DNA of 64,000 nt from Peristeroidobacter soli (GTDB lineage: Bacteria; Pseudomonadota; Gammaproteobacteria; Steroidobacterales; Steroidobacteraceae), in NCBI RefSeq assembly GCF_004138485.1, contig NZ_RYEV01000008.1, positions 354,921 to 418,920 on the forward strand, given 5' to 3'. A model generated the notes under the pieces. That model did no database searches, was not told where the DNA came from, and worked only from the letters and a program-made list of their open reading frames with translations. The position numbers and the translations under genes are program-made. Of this stretch, positions 26,727 through 34,972 are shown piece after piece. The stretch's first letter is position 1. Every line of letters begins with the position of its first letter.

Positions 26727-27926
26727 ATGAGCGGCGCGATGTCGAAACAACTGACCTTGGTGGCTGCGGGCCTCTGCGCGGCCTGCGCGCCTGCGTTGGC
26801 GCCGGCGGGCGATTTCGCATCGAGCATGAGTTTCGAGGCCGGCTACACCAGCGACTACTTTTCCAATCGTCGAGGCGGATTGGGGCGCGGCGATCGTCAC
26901 CTTTCAAATCTTGACGTGGCCGCGACGTTGGATATGGAAGAGCTGTTCGACATCCGCGGCCTGACCTTGTTTGTTTCGGGCCAGAGCAATGCTGGCGGTG
27001 GCTTGTCGGAGCGTTTCGTCGGTGACTCATTCGCGGTGTCGAACATCGACGCCCCGGCGGCCGCGCGCTTGTTCGAGGCGGGTGCGGCGTGGAGCTTCGG
27101 CGAGGATGGCAAGCACGCTGCGCGCGTCGGTCTGCTCGATCTGAACGCGGAGTTCGATGCGAGCGACCCGCGCGGCTTGTATATCAATTCGGTTTTCGGT
27201 ATCGGCCAGGATTTCAGCCAAAGCGGCGAGAACGGTCCGTCGATCTTCCCGACGACGTCGCTGGGCATGAGCGTCAATCTGCAGATTGCGCCCGAGTGGC
27301 ATTGGCTCAGCGCCGCTTTCGACGGCGTGCCCGGCGATCCGCACCAGCCCAAAGTGACGACCGTGCATCTGAATCACGCTGACGGATTGCTGTTGGTCTC
27401 GGAGTTGCAGCGTTTGTCGGAAGGGCGTGTGGAGAAAGTGGCCTTCGGCGTGTGGGGCTACACACAGACCACCGAGCCTCTGGTCGCGGAAGACGCGGAG
27501 CCGACCGGTTCGACCCACAATCACGGCTGGTATGTTTCAGCCGACTCGCGACTCGGTGCACTGGACGAAGTGCGGCCCTGGCGCACCTCGCTGCGTGTCG
27601 GTCACGCGGAACATAGCGTGAACGATTGCGACTGGTCGGTGATCGGCGCGTTGAACTACGATGTGGCGCGTCCGCCCGGACGAGAACAGAGTTTCGGTAT
27701 CGGCGCCGCCTGGATCAAAACGTCATCGGCGTTTCGAGACAGCACGGCAGGGCTGGATGATTACGAGGCGGCAGTGGAGCTCACGTGGCGCGCGACGGTC
27801 ACGGACTGGCTGACCTTGCAGCCCGACGTTCAATACATCGTCAACCCAGGATCACAGCGTTCCCTGCGTAACGCCGTGGTGGTGGGATTGCGCTTCGAAG
27901 TCGCCGCGCCGACGTTCAGTTGGTAA
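26727..27926 (+). CDS. OprB-family carbohydrate-selective porin
   Basis: The 399-residue protein starts at ATG 26727 with a signal peptide (LTLVAAGLCAACAPALAPAG). Its barrel matches the OprB family, with SFEAGYTSDYFSNRRGG, GLTLFVSGQSNAGGG, LLDLNAEFDASDPRGLYIN and a C-terminal TLQPDVQYIVNPGS followed by VVGLRFEV. OprB porins allow passive entry of sugars. Whether it has any link to the adjacent precursor-cyclase genes is unknown. It ends with Trp rather than Phe, a modest departure from the usual barrel end. A hairpin terminator follows. Confidence 0.85.
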   Translation: MSGAMSKQLTLVAAGLCAACAPALAPAGDFASSMSFEAGYTSDYFSNRRGGLGRGDRHLSNLDVAATLDMEELFDIRGLTLFVSGQSNAGGGLSERFVGDSFAVSNIDAPAAARLFEAGAAWSFGEDGKHAARVGLLDLNAEFDASDPRGLYINSVFGIGQDFSQSGENGPSIFPTTSLGMSVNLQIAPEWHWLSAAFDGVPGDPHQPKVTTVHLNHADGLLLVSELQRLSEGRVEKVAFGVWGYTQTTEPLVAEDAEPTGSTHNHGWYVSADSRLGALDEVRPWRTSLRVGHAEHSVNDCDWSVIGALNYDVARPPGREQSFGIGAAWIKTSSAFRDSTAGLDDYEAAVELTWRATVTDWLTLQPDVQYIVNPGSQRSLRNAVVVGLRFEVAAPTFSW

Positions 27927-27930
27927 CAGC

Positions 27931-27958
27931 GCAGTGCCGGCGCGAACGCCGGCACTGC
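27931..27958. terminator. Bidirectional hairpin terminator between the porin and tonB genes
   Basis: GCAGTGCCGGCG at 27931-27942 pairs with CGCCGGCACTGC at 27947-27958 around a four-base loop (CGAA). It sits between two convergent genes, four bases after the porin stop and eight before the tonB stop. The T-run is short on both sides, so efficiency may be moderate. Confidence 0.75.
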
Positions 27959-27966
27959 TTGCAACC

Positions 27967-28629
27967 CTACATGCGGGTGTTGAGACGGAACGTTACGGGC
28001 AGTTGCTTCCACATCGCCATCGGCTGGCCATCGCTGGTGCCGGGAATGAAGCGCCACTTCTTCGCTTCACGCATCGCCGACTTGTCGAGTCCCTCGTGGC
28101 CGCTGGAGCTGACCAGTCTCACATCGCCGACGCGACCGTCCGCGAGGATATAGATCGACAGCACCACCGTGCCCTCGTTGCCCGCGCGAATATCCGCTGG
28201 CGAATAGTACGGCTCGCTCAGGCCACGACGCGAGTCGATGCGTGGCTCGGCCAGGACAGGTGTCGGCGGCACCGCGCTACCGGGGCCGTCGAAAATCTCC
28301 GTCTCCGTTCTCGGCTCGACGGTGATGGTCGGGCCCACCGGCGACTCGTCGGGGATCGTCACTTCTCTCGGGATCAAAGTCGGCTTGATCTTCGGCTGGT
28401 CGATACTCGCATCCTTGATTTCGACCTGTTTCAGCGGCTTGGGTTGGGTCATGTCGGGAATCAGGACCGGTGCCTGCGGCACGAACACCTTGATGATGGT
28501 CTGTGTCATTCCGTTGGTCAGCGCCCAGAAGAATCCCAGATGCAGTAACACGATGATCGCCAGCGCCCACGCGCGAGGCGAGTTCCAATGGTTCAGAGAG
28601 GGAAAAGTATTAACCGTCGTCGCAGTCAT
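27967..28629 (-). CDS. tonB: TonB energy-transducing protein
   Basis: The 220-residue protein has a cytoplasmic start, one membrane anchor (ALAIIVLLHLGFFWALTNG, about 21-39), a Pro/Lys/Glu-rich spacer (KPLKQVEIKDASIDQPKIKP) and a C-terminal TonB domain (YSPADIRAGNEGTVVLSIYI... to GLDKSAMREAKKWRFIPG). It couples the ExbBD proton-driven motor to outer-membrane receptors such as the one encoded at 21486-24353. No exbB/exbD is next to it. A perfect palindrome lies upstream at 28662-28679. Confidence 0.9.
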   Translation of the reverse strand: MTATTVNTFPSLNHWNSPRAWALAIIVLLHLGFFWALTNGMTQTIIKVFVPQAPVLIPDMTQPKPLKQVEIKDASIDQPKIKPTLIPREVTIPDESPVGPTITVEPRTETEIFDGPGSAVPPTPVLAEPRIDSRRGLSEPYYSPADIRAGNEGTVVLSIYILADGRVGDVRLVSSSGHEGLDKSAMREAKKWRFIPGTSDGQPMAMWKQLPVTFRLNTRM

Positions 28630-28661
28630 TCCGATTTACTCCCAGCGTGTTTTTAGAAGCG

Positions 28662-28679
28662 CGCCCGTGCGCACGGGCG
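28662..28679. promoter_or_regulatory. 18-bp perfect palindrome upstream of tonB
   Basis: CGCCCGTGCGCACGGGCG reads the same on both strands. It lies 33-50 bases before the tonB start, so it could be a dyad operator or form a 5' leader hairpin. The remaining sequence to 28849 shows no gene. Confidence 0.45.
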
Positions 28680-28849
28680 TGCCATGACACGGGTTGCGGC
28701 GACGGCCCCATCCGGGTGGCCGATGTTTCAACGCGCCGGACGACGATCGGCGCTGCACCCGCGATTGGAATCTGCTCCCGGGCGGGAGGCTCCCGGAAGT
28801 AAGCACATTCCGGTTGCAACGTCGGGGAATTTTTTGTGAGCTGGCGTGG

Positions 28850-29707
28850 TCACAGGTTGGATTGGACTTCCGTCAAGCGCAGGCGCTGCTCGAACTCGCG
28901 AACCAGCGCTCTGTCGTTGTGATCCCAGGGATGGAAGCCGGGACGGAAGAAACTGAGATAGGGCAGGAACACCTTGCGCACCACGCCCGGCTTGAAGACT
29001 AAATAAGTAAACACGCGCCACCAGGTGCGCGGCGTATTGATGCCGTCCTGCCTGAAAAAATCCGCCATGCGCTGCAAGTTCGAGTACCAGAACTGCAGGC
29101 TGATCAATACCATCACCTGGCAGCGAATCGCCCAGCGTTTGAATCCCGACAGCTCGCGCGTGACCGCGAGATAGGTGTCGAACGCCACCGCCTTGTGCTC
29201 GATTTCCTCGATGGCATGCCATTGCCACAGCCGCAATACCTCGGCCGGCGCGCCGGGCAACGGATTTTTTTCGACCAGTATGGCGTGCGCCATGATCGCG
29301 GTGAAATGTTCCAACGCCACCGTGATCGCCAGTTGCCCGACCGGATGACGTGAGCGAGCGACGTCGAGGCGGCGCCGGATCTCGGCGTCCATCTTGGCGG
29401 TCTCGTAACCGGCGCTCTTGATGAGCTTGTTGAACACCACGTGCTCGCGGGTGTGCGCGGCTTCCTGCTCGACGAATGCTTTGATCTGTTCCTGCAGGCG
29501 TGGCGTCACGCGGTCCCGGAAACGCCGGACCGACTCGATGAAGAACGTCTCACCCTGCGGGAACGAGGCCGACAAGGCGTTGAAGTAAGCGGTCGCCACC
29601 GGGTCGCCGCCGTGCCACCATTTGGCGTGGGCTGCCTTGCGGTCCAGGCGCAGGTCTCGAGGCGTGATCGTGAGGTCGGCGGGCGTGGGGGTGGTGGAGG
29701 TGTCCAT
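28850..29707 (-). CDS. Metal-dependent hydrolase of the PF10118-type family
   Basis: The 285-residue protein from ATG 29707 has the family pattern of helices with metal-ligand-like acidic and His residues: FVEQEAAHTREHVVFN, ALEHFTAIMAHAI and WQWHAIEEIEHKAVAFD, resembling a four-helix di-metal carboxylate fold. Members are annotated as predicted metal-dependent hydrolases with no known substrate. The gene is divergent from a TetR-family gene only 68 bases away, which probably represses it through the dyad at 29756-29775. Confidence 0.8.
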   Translation of the reverse strand: MDTSTTPTPADLTITPRDLRLDRKAAHAKWWHGGDPVATAYFNALSASFPQGETFFIESVRRFRDRVTPRLQEQIKAFVEQEAAHTREHVVFNKLIKSAGYETAKMDAEIRRRLDVARSRHPVGQLAITVALEHFTAIMAHAILVEKNPLPGAPAEVLRLWQWHAIEEIEHKAVAFDTYLAVTRELSGFKRWAIRCQVMVLISLQFWYSNLQRMADFFRQDGINTPRTWWRVFTYLVFKPGVVRKVFLPYLSFFRPGFHPWDHNDRALVREFEQRLRLTEVQSNL

Positions 29708-29755
29708 GACCAGCTTCCATCGGGACCAGGATAGGGTTGGCGTATTAAAAGTTCT

Positions 29756-29775
29756 TATTGAGAGTGTTGTCAATA
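29756..29775. promoter_or_regulatory. Candidate TetR operator in the divergent promoter
   Basis: TATTGA at 29756-29761 and TCAATA at 29770-29775 form a dyad around eight bases, directly before the GTG start of the TetR gene and between it and the divergent hydrolase. Size and position suit a TetR dimer site controlling both genes. Confidence 0.5.
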
Positions 29776-30447
29776 GTGACCCAGCCGAAAAAAGCACCAC
29801 GGCCGACCGGCAAGAATCCGGCGAAATCTCCCGTCCCCCGGGTGCGCCGTACGCCCGAGGAAGCCCGGACCCTGGCGTTGACCTCGGCGCGCCGGCTGCT
29901 GCTGGCCGAGGGGCCCGACGCCATCACTCTGCAGGCCGTGGCCGGCGATCTGGGCATGAGCCACACCAACCTGATTCATCACTTCGGTTCGGCGTCCGGG
30001 CTGCAGTCGGAGTTGATGCGGCAGATGGTCAGCGAGCTGACCACCACCATCGAATCGGCCGTCATGCGGCTGCGCGCCGGCAAGGCCGAGCTGAAGGATT
30101 TCGTCGATATCGTGTTCGACGCATTCGACCGGGGCGGCGCGGGCCGGCTGGCCGCCTGGATGGCGCTCACGGGCGAATCCATGCACCTGGCGCCGATTGG
30201 CGAGGTGGTGCGCGACTATATCGACAGCGTCGAACGCGCCACCGACGACGAGGGCGGCGCGGCAGCGATTCACGAACGTGTGACATCCGCGACCTTGTTT
30301 GTGACGGTCGCGGCACTCGGCGACGCCATTATCGGCAACGAGTTGCGCAAGATGGTGGGCCGGGAGCGCGAGACGGTACGCAAGCTGATGGGCACATTGC
30401 TGCCTGCCGTGCTGGCCCCGCAGCCAAAGGGAGGCGGCCATTCGTGA
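29776..30447 (+). CDS. TetR-family transcriptional regulator
   Basis: The protein (223 residues from GTG 29776; an upstream TTG is also open) has the TetR helix-turn-helix (RTPEEARTLALTSARRLLLA, then ITLQAVAGDLGMSHTNLIHH), with a ligand-binding C-terminal domain whose specificity is not apparent. The start was chosen because the upstream alternative would put coding sequence across the palindromic operator. Its divergent neighbour, the metal-dependent hydrolase gene, is the likely target. Confidence 0.85.
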   Translation: MTQPKKAPRPTGKNPAKSPVPRVRRTPEEARTLALTSARRLLLAEGPDAITLQAVAGDLGMSHTNLIHHFGSASGLQSELMRQMVSELTTTIESAVMRLRAGKAELKDFVDIVFDAFDRGGAGRLAAWMALTGESMHLAPIGEVVRDYIDSVERATDDEGGAAAIHERVTSATLFVTVAALGDAIIGNELRKMVGRERETVRKLMGTLLPAVLAPQPKGGGHS

Positions 30448-30582
30448 CCGACAAGTCCTGACCAAAGGCAGTGCCTCGAAAGTCCACTTGAACGCAGCTT
30501 GCACGCAGCAAATACTCCGCTCATCACCCGCGCGCGGATACCTCCCGTGAGCTCCGGAATCCTGCGAATCGAAGGCCGCGAC

Positions 30583-32262
30583 GTGCCCGCAATGAGCGAG
30601 CCTTTCAATACCATTCTGGAGGAGATCGCCAGCGAGCTGGAGCTGCGCCCGTTGCTGACCAGCATCATCACGCGCGCCTGCGAGTTGCTCGGCGCGGACA
30701 GCGGCTCCATCGGTTTATATGTGCCGCGCCGTCATACGGTGCAGATCGAGGCCATTCATCAGTTGCCGCTGACCGAGCTGGGGCTGGAGTTCGAGCCGGG
30801 CGAAGGGTTGATCGGCAAAGTGCTGGCGACCGGCCGACCCGTCATCGTCGATCGGTACGGCGAGCTGCAGCGGATTTCCTTGCCCGAAATGCGCGATTAC
30901 GCGGTCATCGGCGTGCCCATTCCCGGGCCGGGCGGTGGGTTGCTCGGCGTGTTTGGTATCGGCGCGCCGCCGCCGCGCAAGTTTGGCGCATCCGATCTCG
31001 ATACCCTGCGTTTGTTTGCTCGCCACGCCGCGATCGCGATTCAGAACGCCATGCGTTACGAACGAGAGAAACGCCGCACTGAGCGCATGACGTTGATCGC
31101 TCACATCGCGCGCGTGATCACCGCCGGGTTGGATGCCAACGAGCTGGTGGCGACGGCGGCGCAAGTGATTCACGAGCACTTGGGCTATCCCAACGTCGTC
31201 ATCCCGCTGCTGTTTCGTGACGATGACGGGGAATATTTGTTGTTCGACGGGCACGCCGGCAATTACGGCGACATCATGGATCTGTCCCATCGCATCCCCG
31301 TCACCAAAGGCGTGACCGGCACGGCGGTGATGACGCGCACTGCACAGATCGTCAACGACGTTCGCAAGGATCCCCGCTACGTGCCACCGCCGATTCCGAT
31401 CAATGTTCGCACCGAGCTGGCCATGCCCATCGTGCTCGGCGAAGAGGTGTTCGGCTGTATCAACATCGAAGGCCTGAATCCGTTCGATGAAGACGATGTC
31501 GCGAGTATTCAGATCATCGCGGATCATCTGGCGGTCGCGATCAAGAACACCAGCCTGTCGCGCGAGGCGCGGCAAGCGGCGGTGATGCGCGAACGTCAAC
31601 GCCTGGCGCGCGATCTGCACGACGCGGTGAGTCAGGCGCTGTCGTCCATCAGCTTGATGTCACAATCGATCGTGCCTGCATGGCGCCGTGATCCGGCGGA
31701 AGGCGAGCGTCGGGCCCGCCGTATCGAAGAGCTGGCGCGCCTTGCGTTTGCCGAGATGCGCGCGCTGCTGCGAGAGTTGCGGCCGGATTCGACCAGCGAA
31801 GCCGGCACGACCACGATCGAGAATGCCGGCGTTGCGGATGTGAAGAAGATGGGCCTGGCGGCGGCGTTACAGCGCTTCGCTTTCATCCTGGCACCGCAGA
31901 CACCGAGTATCCGGCTCGACTTCGCCGCATACCGCTCACAGCCGCCTTCGCTGGAAGAGCGCTTGTATCTGATCTGTCGCGAAGCCTTGTCGAACGCCAT
32001 CCGCCATTCCGGCGCGGATCGTCTGGATGTGAGCGCCGCGGTGAATGACGATGTGTTGATGTTGAGTGTTCAGGACAACGGCCGCGGCTTCGACGTCGCC
32101 GCTCGCGCCGAAGTCACTGGCAACTCTCCCGAACAAGGGATCGGCTTGCAGACCATGAGCGAGCGCGCCGCCGCGCTGGGCGGCGTCTGTGAAGTTCAAT
32201 CGCAGTCTGGACGAGGAACGACGGTATGTATTCGCATTCCATTGCTAGCGATGACACCATGA
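30583..32262 (+). CDS. GAF-domain sensor histidine kinase (NarX/DevS-like output)
   Basis: The 559-residue protein has two GAF domains (about residues 15-155 and 190-340), a HisKA_3 dimerisation box with the phosphorylated His in RLARDLHDAVSQALS, and a HATPase_c domain (CREALSNAIRHSGADRLD, QDNGRGFD, GIGLQTMSERAAALGG). It lacks membrane segments, so it senses a cytosolic cue, perhaps redox, gas or a small ligand through GAF. GTG 30583 has GAAGG seven bases upstream; ATG 30592 is an alternative, and the frame is open farther upstream. It overlaps its response regulator by four bases (ATGA). Confidence 0.88.
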   Translation: MPAMSEPFNTILEEIASELELRPLLTSIITRACELLGADSGSIGLYVPRRHTVQIEAIHQLPLTELGLEFEPGEGLIGKVLATGRPVIVDRYGELQRISLPEMRDYAVIGVPIPGPGGGLLGVFGIGAPPPRKFGASDLDTLRLFARHAAIAIQNAMRYEREKRRTERMTLIAHIARVITAGLDANELVATAAQVIHEHLGYPNVVIPLLFRDDDGEYLLFDGHAGNYGDIMDLSHRIPVTKGVTGTAVMTRTAQIVNDVRKDPRYVPPPIPINVRTELAMPIVLGEEVFGCINIEGLNPFDEDDVASIQIIADHLAVAIKNTSLSREARQAAVMRERQRLARDLHDAVSQALSSISLMSQSIVPAWRRDPAEGERRARRIEELARLAFAEMRALLRELRPDSTSEAGTTTIENAGVADVKKMGLAAALQRFAFILAPQTPSIRLDFAAYRSQPPSLEERLYLICREALSNAIRHSGADRLDVSAAVNDDVLMLSVQDNGRGFDVAARAEVTGNSPEQGIGLQTMSERAAALGGVCEVQSQSGRGTTVCIRIPLLAMTP

Positions 32263-32900
32263 CCGCCACCATCAAGCTGCTCCTGGTCGACGATCACGGC
32301 ATCGTTCGCGAAGGTCTCCGCGCGCTGCTCGATGACGGCGAAGAGTTCGTCATCGTCGGCGAAGCCGGCAACGGCGACGAAGCCTGCGACGCCGTTCGCC
32401 GCCTGCAGCCGGACATCGTGCTCATGGACCTGAAGATGCCCGGCATGGCCGCGAGCGACGCGATTCGCGTGATCCGCGCCACGTCGCCCACGGTCAAAGT
32501 CATCGCGCTGACTTCCTACGCCGAAGATGGCCAGGTCCGCGAAATCATGGCCGCCGGCGCGGCCGGCTACATCCTGAAAGACGTCACCAAAGCCGACTTC
32601 GTCACCGCCCTCCGCACCGTCGCCGGCGGCCAGACCTGGCTTCATCCCCTGGCACAACGCTCTCTGGTCGAGCAACTCCGCAACCGCCAGGCCGACCCTC
32701 TGGCGCTTCTGACTCAGCGCGAACGCAGCGTGCTCGACTTGATTGCTCGCGGCATGAGCAATCGTCAGATCGGCGATGAGCTGCATCTCACGGAAGGAAC
32801 GGTGAAGGGCTACGTCAGCACCATTCTCGCCAAGCTCAAGCTGGAAGATCGGACGCAGGCGGCGCTGTTCGCGGTGCAGCGGGGGCTGGGGCGGCGGTGA
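32259..32900 (+). CDS. NarL/FixJ-type response regulator
   Basis: The 213-residue protein has a receiver domain with the acidic pair Asp10-Asp11 (LLLVDDHG), the phosphoacceptor Asp57 (DIVLMDLKMPG) and the conserved Lys (YILKD), plus a LuxR-type helix-turn-helix (LTQRERSVLDLIARGMSNRQ). It is translationally coupled to the histidine kinase through an ATGA overlap, so the two form a complete two-component system. The target genes are unknown; no clear binding dyad was seen nearby. Confidence 0.92.
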   Translation: MTATIKLLLVDDHGIVREGLRALLDDGEEFVIVGEAGNGDEACDAVRRLQPDIVLMDLKMPGMAASDAIRVIRATSPTVKVIALTSYAEDGQVREIMAAGAAGYILKDVTKADFVTALRTVAGGQTWLHPLAQRSLVEQLRNRQADPLALLTQRERSVLDLIARGMSNRQIGDELHLTEGTVKGYVSTILAKLKLEDRTQAALFAVQRGLGRR

Positions 32901-32919
32901 CCGGCGGGCATTTTTCTCC

Positions 32920-33378
32920 ATGCTCCATCCTATGACCCACGCGCAATACCTGCATCAGGCGCAGTTTGCTTTGTTCGGCTGTCAGATGGTCGAAGAGAGC
33001 CTGAAATCATTCCTGATGTACGCACGCGAAGTGCATAAGATCTCGTCATCGGAATATGCCGAAGTATCTAAGTCAGACGAAGAACTCGACGAAACACCGC
33101 TGGGGGGGCTCATAAGGTTAGTAAAGAAAGTAGTCCCGGCGCACCCCCTGATTGATCGGCTTGAGAAGCTACGCCCAGATCGAAATCACTGCGCCCATCG
33201 AGCATTGGTGCTTTGCTTCATTGGTGAAGTAAGTAGTGATATTTCTCGGTCGGAGGAGTATCAGCGTCTTTGTGCAATCGGAGAGTTGGCTTGGTCCTGC
33301 TTTGAAGAAGCCAAATTTCTACTTTCGGCTGCGGAGAGCAGGCTTGGAGAACTTCGCCAGTCATCAAGTCAGGGCTAA
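32920..33378 (+). CDS. HEPN-like protein
   Basis: This 152-residue protein is mostly helical with an Arg-x4-His motif, Arg88 to His93 (DRNHCAHRA), the hallmark of HEPN-domain RNases. The N-terminal stretch QAQFALFGCQMVEESLKSFL is also HEPN-like. HEPN proteins act in toxin-antitoxin and abortive-infection systems by cutting RNA. No antitoxin gene such as MNT is adjacent. The codon composition is more AT-rich than in neighbouring genes, which suggests acquisition. ATG 32932 is an equally plausible start; neither has a ribosome site. Family assignment rests on motif and composition only. Confidence 0.6.
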   Translation: MLHPMTHAQYLHQAQFALFGCQMVEESLKSFLMYAREVHKISSSEYAEVSKSDEELDETPLGGLIRLVKKVVPAHPLIDRLEKLRPDRNHCAHRALVLCFIGEVSSDISRSEEYQRLCAIGELAWSCFEEAKFLLSAAESRLGELRQSSSQG

Positions 33379-34039
33379 CGAGCTGCTGGGGGGGGCTCCT
33401 ACGATTCGTTCGATTTCGCCTCCTGTTCAGAGAGGCGGCCGGGTGCTTGAACACGGTCGTAGGGCCGCCCGCAGTTTTTCCCTTTCGGGTCTTGCATCGC
33501 TGTGCGCCACCCGGCCATAAAACGATGGGCACAAAGAAGCCACTGAGGTGACGGGAGTGGCTTCCGCCTACGAAAAAGGTGTGTTTAGTACCTGGGAGAA
33601 ATCCAATTTCATCTCCCAACTGGCGGCAAGACACGAAGCAACATTTGGAATGTCACTTGTGGCCTGCATGAAACTGAAAGTGCGCGGTGGCGAGCACCAC
33701 TTGTTAGGTTTCAGATTCAGCATGGCAGGCACACCTAGATAGCCGCGCTTTATAACGCGGAAGACCTGGCTTCAAACATTCCACGCATCCGGAGGCGCAG
33801 CTGAGCGCGCTATCCCATCCGCGCAATCAACCGCGGATGTGAGTGCGAGAGCTCAAAGGGGCTGCTGCGCGTGCCAACAATCAGTATGCGTTCTGCGTGC
33901 CGTTGTTCCGCGCGATGTAATCCATGGCGAATGAGCCGGCGCGGCGGGCCACATCTCCTGGACACATCATCTAAATGCGATTGGAGCTGATAAAAAATTA
34001 GAGACAATCAACTTCGAGTTCGTGCATGAGGTCGCATCC
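33379..34039. other. Gene-poor 660-base gap with several inverted repeats
   Basis: I see no convincing gene here. Structured elements are GGCCGGGTG (33437-33445) with CACCCGGCC (33508-33516), GAAGCCACT (33536-33544) with AGTGGCTTC (33556-33564), and a small CCGCG/CGCGG hairpin at 33743-33760. A 64-codon open frame at 33548-33742 looks non-coding. The gap separates the HEPN-like gene from the TcmP pair and may hold a recombination scar or decayed cassette. Confidence 0.5.
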
Positions 34040-34972
34040 ATGACGTTCACTGGAAGTCGCAACACTGGCTCACCGCATGTCTTTGGCGGGGACTGGACGA
34101 CTCAGAAGCTACAGGTTCTGTCCAGGTATCTGCAGAGCTACACGACCGCATTGAGGTACAAGCCCACGCCGGACCGACCATTCAGAAAGACTTTTATTGA
34201 TGCGTTCGCCGGCTCGGGCTATCGCACGCCAACTCAAAGTTCAACTGAAACGGTGGCGCAGGAGGAGCTTTTCCCGGAGCTTGCTGCTTCTGGCCCCCAA
34301 GGTCTGCTGGAAGGTTCGGCTCGGCTGGCTCTCGATGTCGATCCTCCATTCGAGAAGTACGTCTTCGTCGAGAAGAACGCTGGGAGGTGTCACCAATTGG
34401 CGCAACTGAAGAGCGACTTTCCGGCTCGCGCCGACACGATTGACATCCGGCTCGGGGATGCGAATGTGGAGATACAGAGAATCTGTCGCGGCGAGGACTG
34501 GTCCGGCCAACGGGCGGTTCTCTTTCTCGACCCATATGGCATGCAAGTCGATTGGAAGACCATAGAAGCTGTCGCAGCAACCAAGGCGATAGATCTCTGG
34601 CTGCTATTCCCGCTTGGCATTGGCGTGAATAGGCTGCTGACGAAATCCGGAACGATTCCGGACACCTGGCGTGATCGATTGACAGCCCTGCTGGGCACGG
34701 AGAATTGGTACGAGGAGTTCTACAAGGTGGAGGCCACTGCCGACCTTTTGGGCGACGTGAGCGGGCGCGTTATCAAGGCAAGCATGGACGTGATTGGCGC
34801 ATACTTCCTGGAGCGGCTGAGCACTGTATTTGCTGGCGTTGTGGAGCAGCCGGGTGTTCTGCGAAACTCGTCCAACAATCCGCTGTATCTTCTCTGTTTC
34901 GCCGTCGGCAACGAACGCGGAAAGCCAATTGCCATACGAATTGCGAAGCATCTTCTGAAGGACTTGCGCTAA
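34040..34972 (+). CDS. tcmP: Three-Cys-motif partner protein TcmP
   Basis: The 310-residue protein opens with HVFGGDWTTQKLQVLSRYL and KTFIDAFAGSGYR, then LFLDPYGMQVDWKTIEA and WLLFPLGIGVNRLL, which match the TcmP family. The FAGSG stretch resembles a Rossmann methyltransferase SAM loop. TcmP is nearly always encoded beside a phage Gp37/Gp68-type protein, and its biochemical role is unknown. ATG 34040 was chosen because GAGG lies eight bases upstream. It overlaps the next gene by one base (TAATG), a translational coupling. Foreign origin is suggested by gene context. Confidence 0.82.
   Translation: MTFTGSRNTGSPHVFGGDWTTQKLQVLSRYLQSYTTALRYKPTPDRPFRKTFIDAFAGSGYRTPTQSSTETVAQEELFPELAASGPQGLLEGSARLALDVDPPFEKYVFVEKNAGRCHQLAQLKSDFPARADTIDIRLGDANVEIQRICRGEDWSGQRAVLFLDPYGMQVDWKTIEAVAATKAIDLWLLFPLGIGVNRLLTKSGTIPDTWRDRLTALLGTENWYEEFYKVEATADLLGDVSGRVIKASMDVIGAYFLERLSTVFAGVVEQPGVLRNSSNNPLYLLCFAVGNERGKPIAIRIAKHLLKDLR

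Noticed and set aside
33379..33709. Possible integron attC site after the HEPN-like gene
   Set aside because: GCTAAC and GTTAGGT are present near 33373 and 33703, but they are about 330 bases apart and the first does not fit RYYYAAC, so an attC cannot be supported.
33548..33742. 64-codon open frame in the gap before tcmP
   Set aside because: It has no ribosome site, no signal or domain, and a composition unlike a real protein; left as non-coding.
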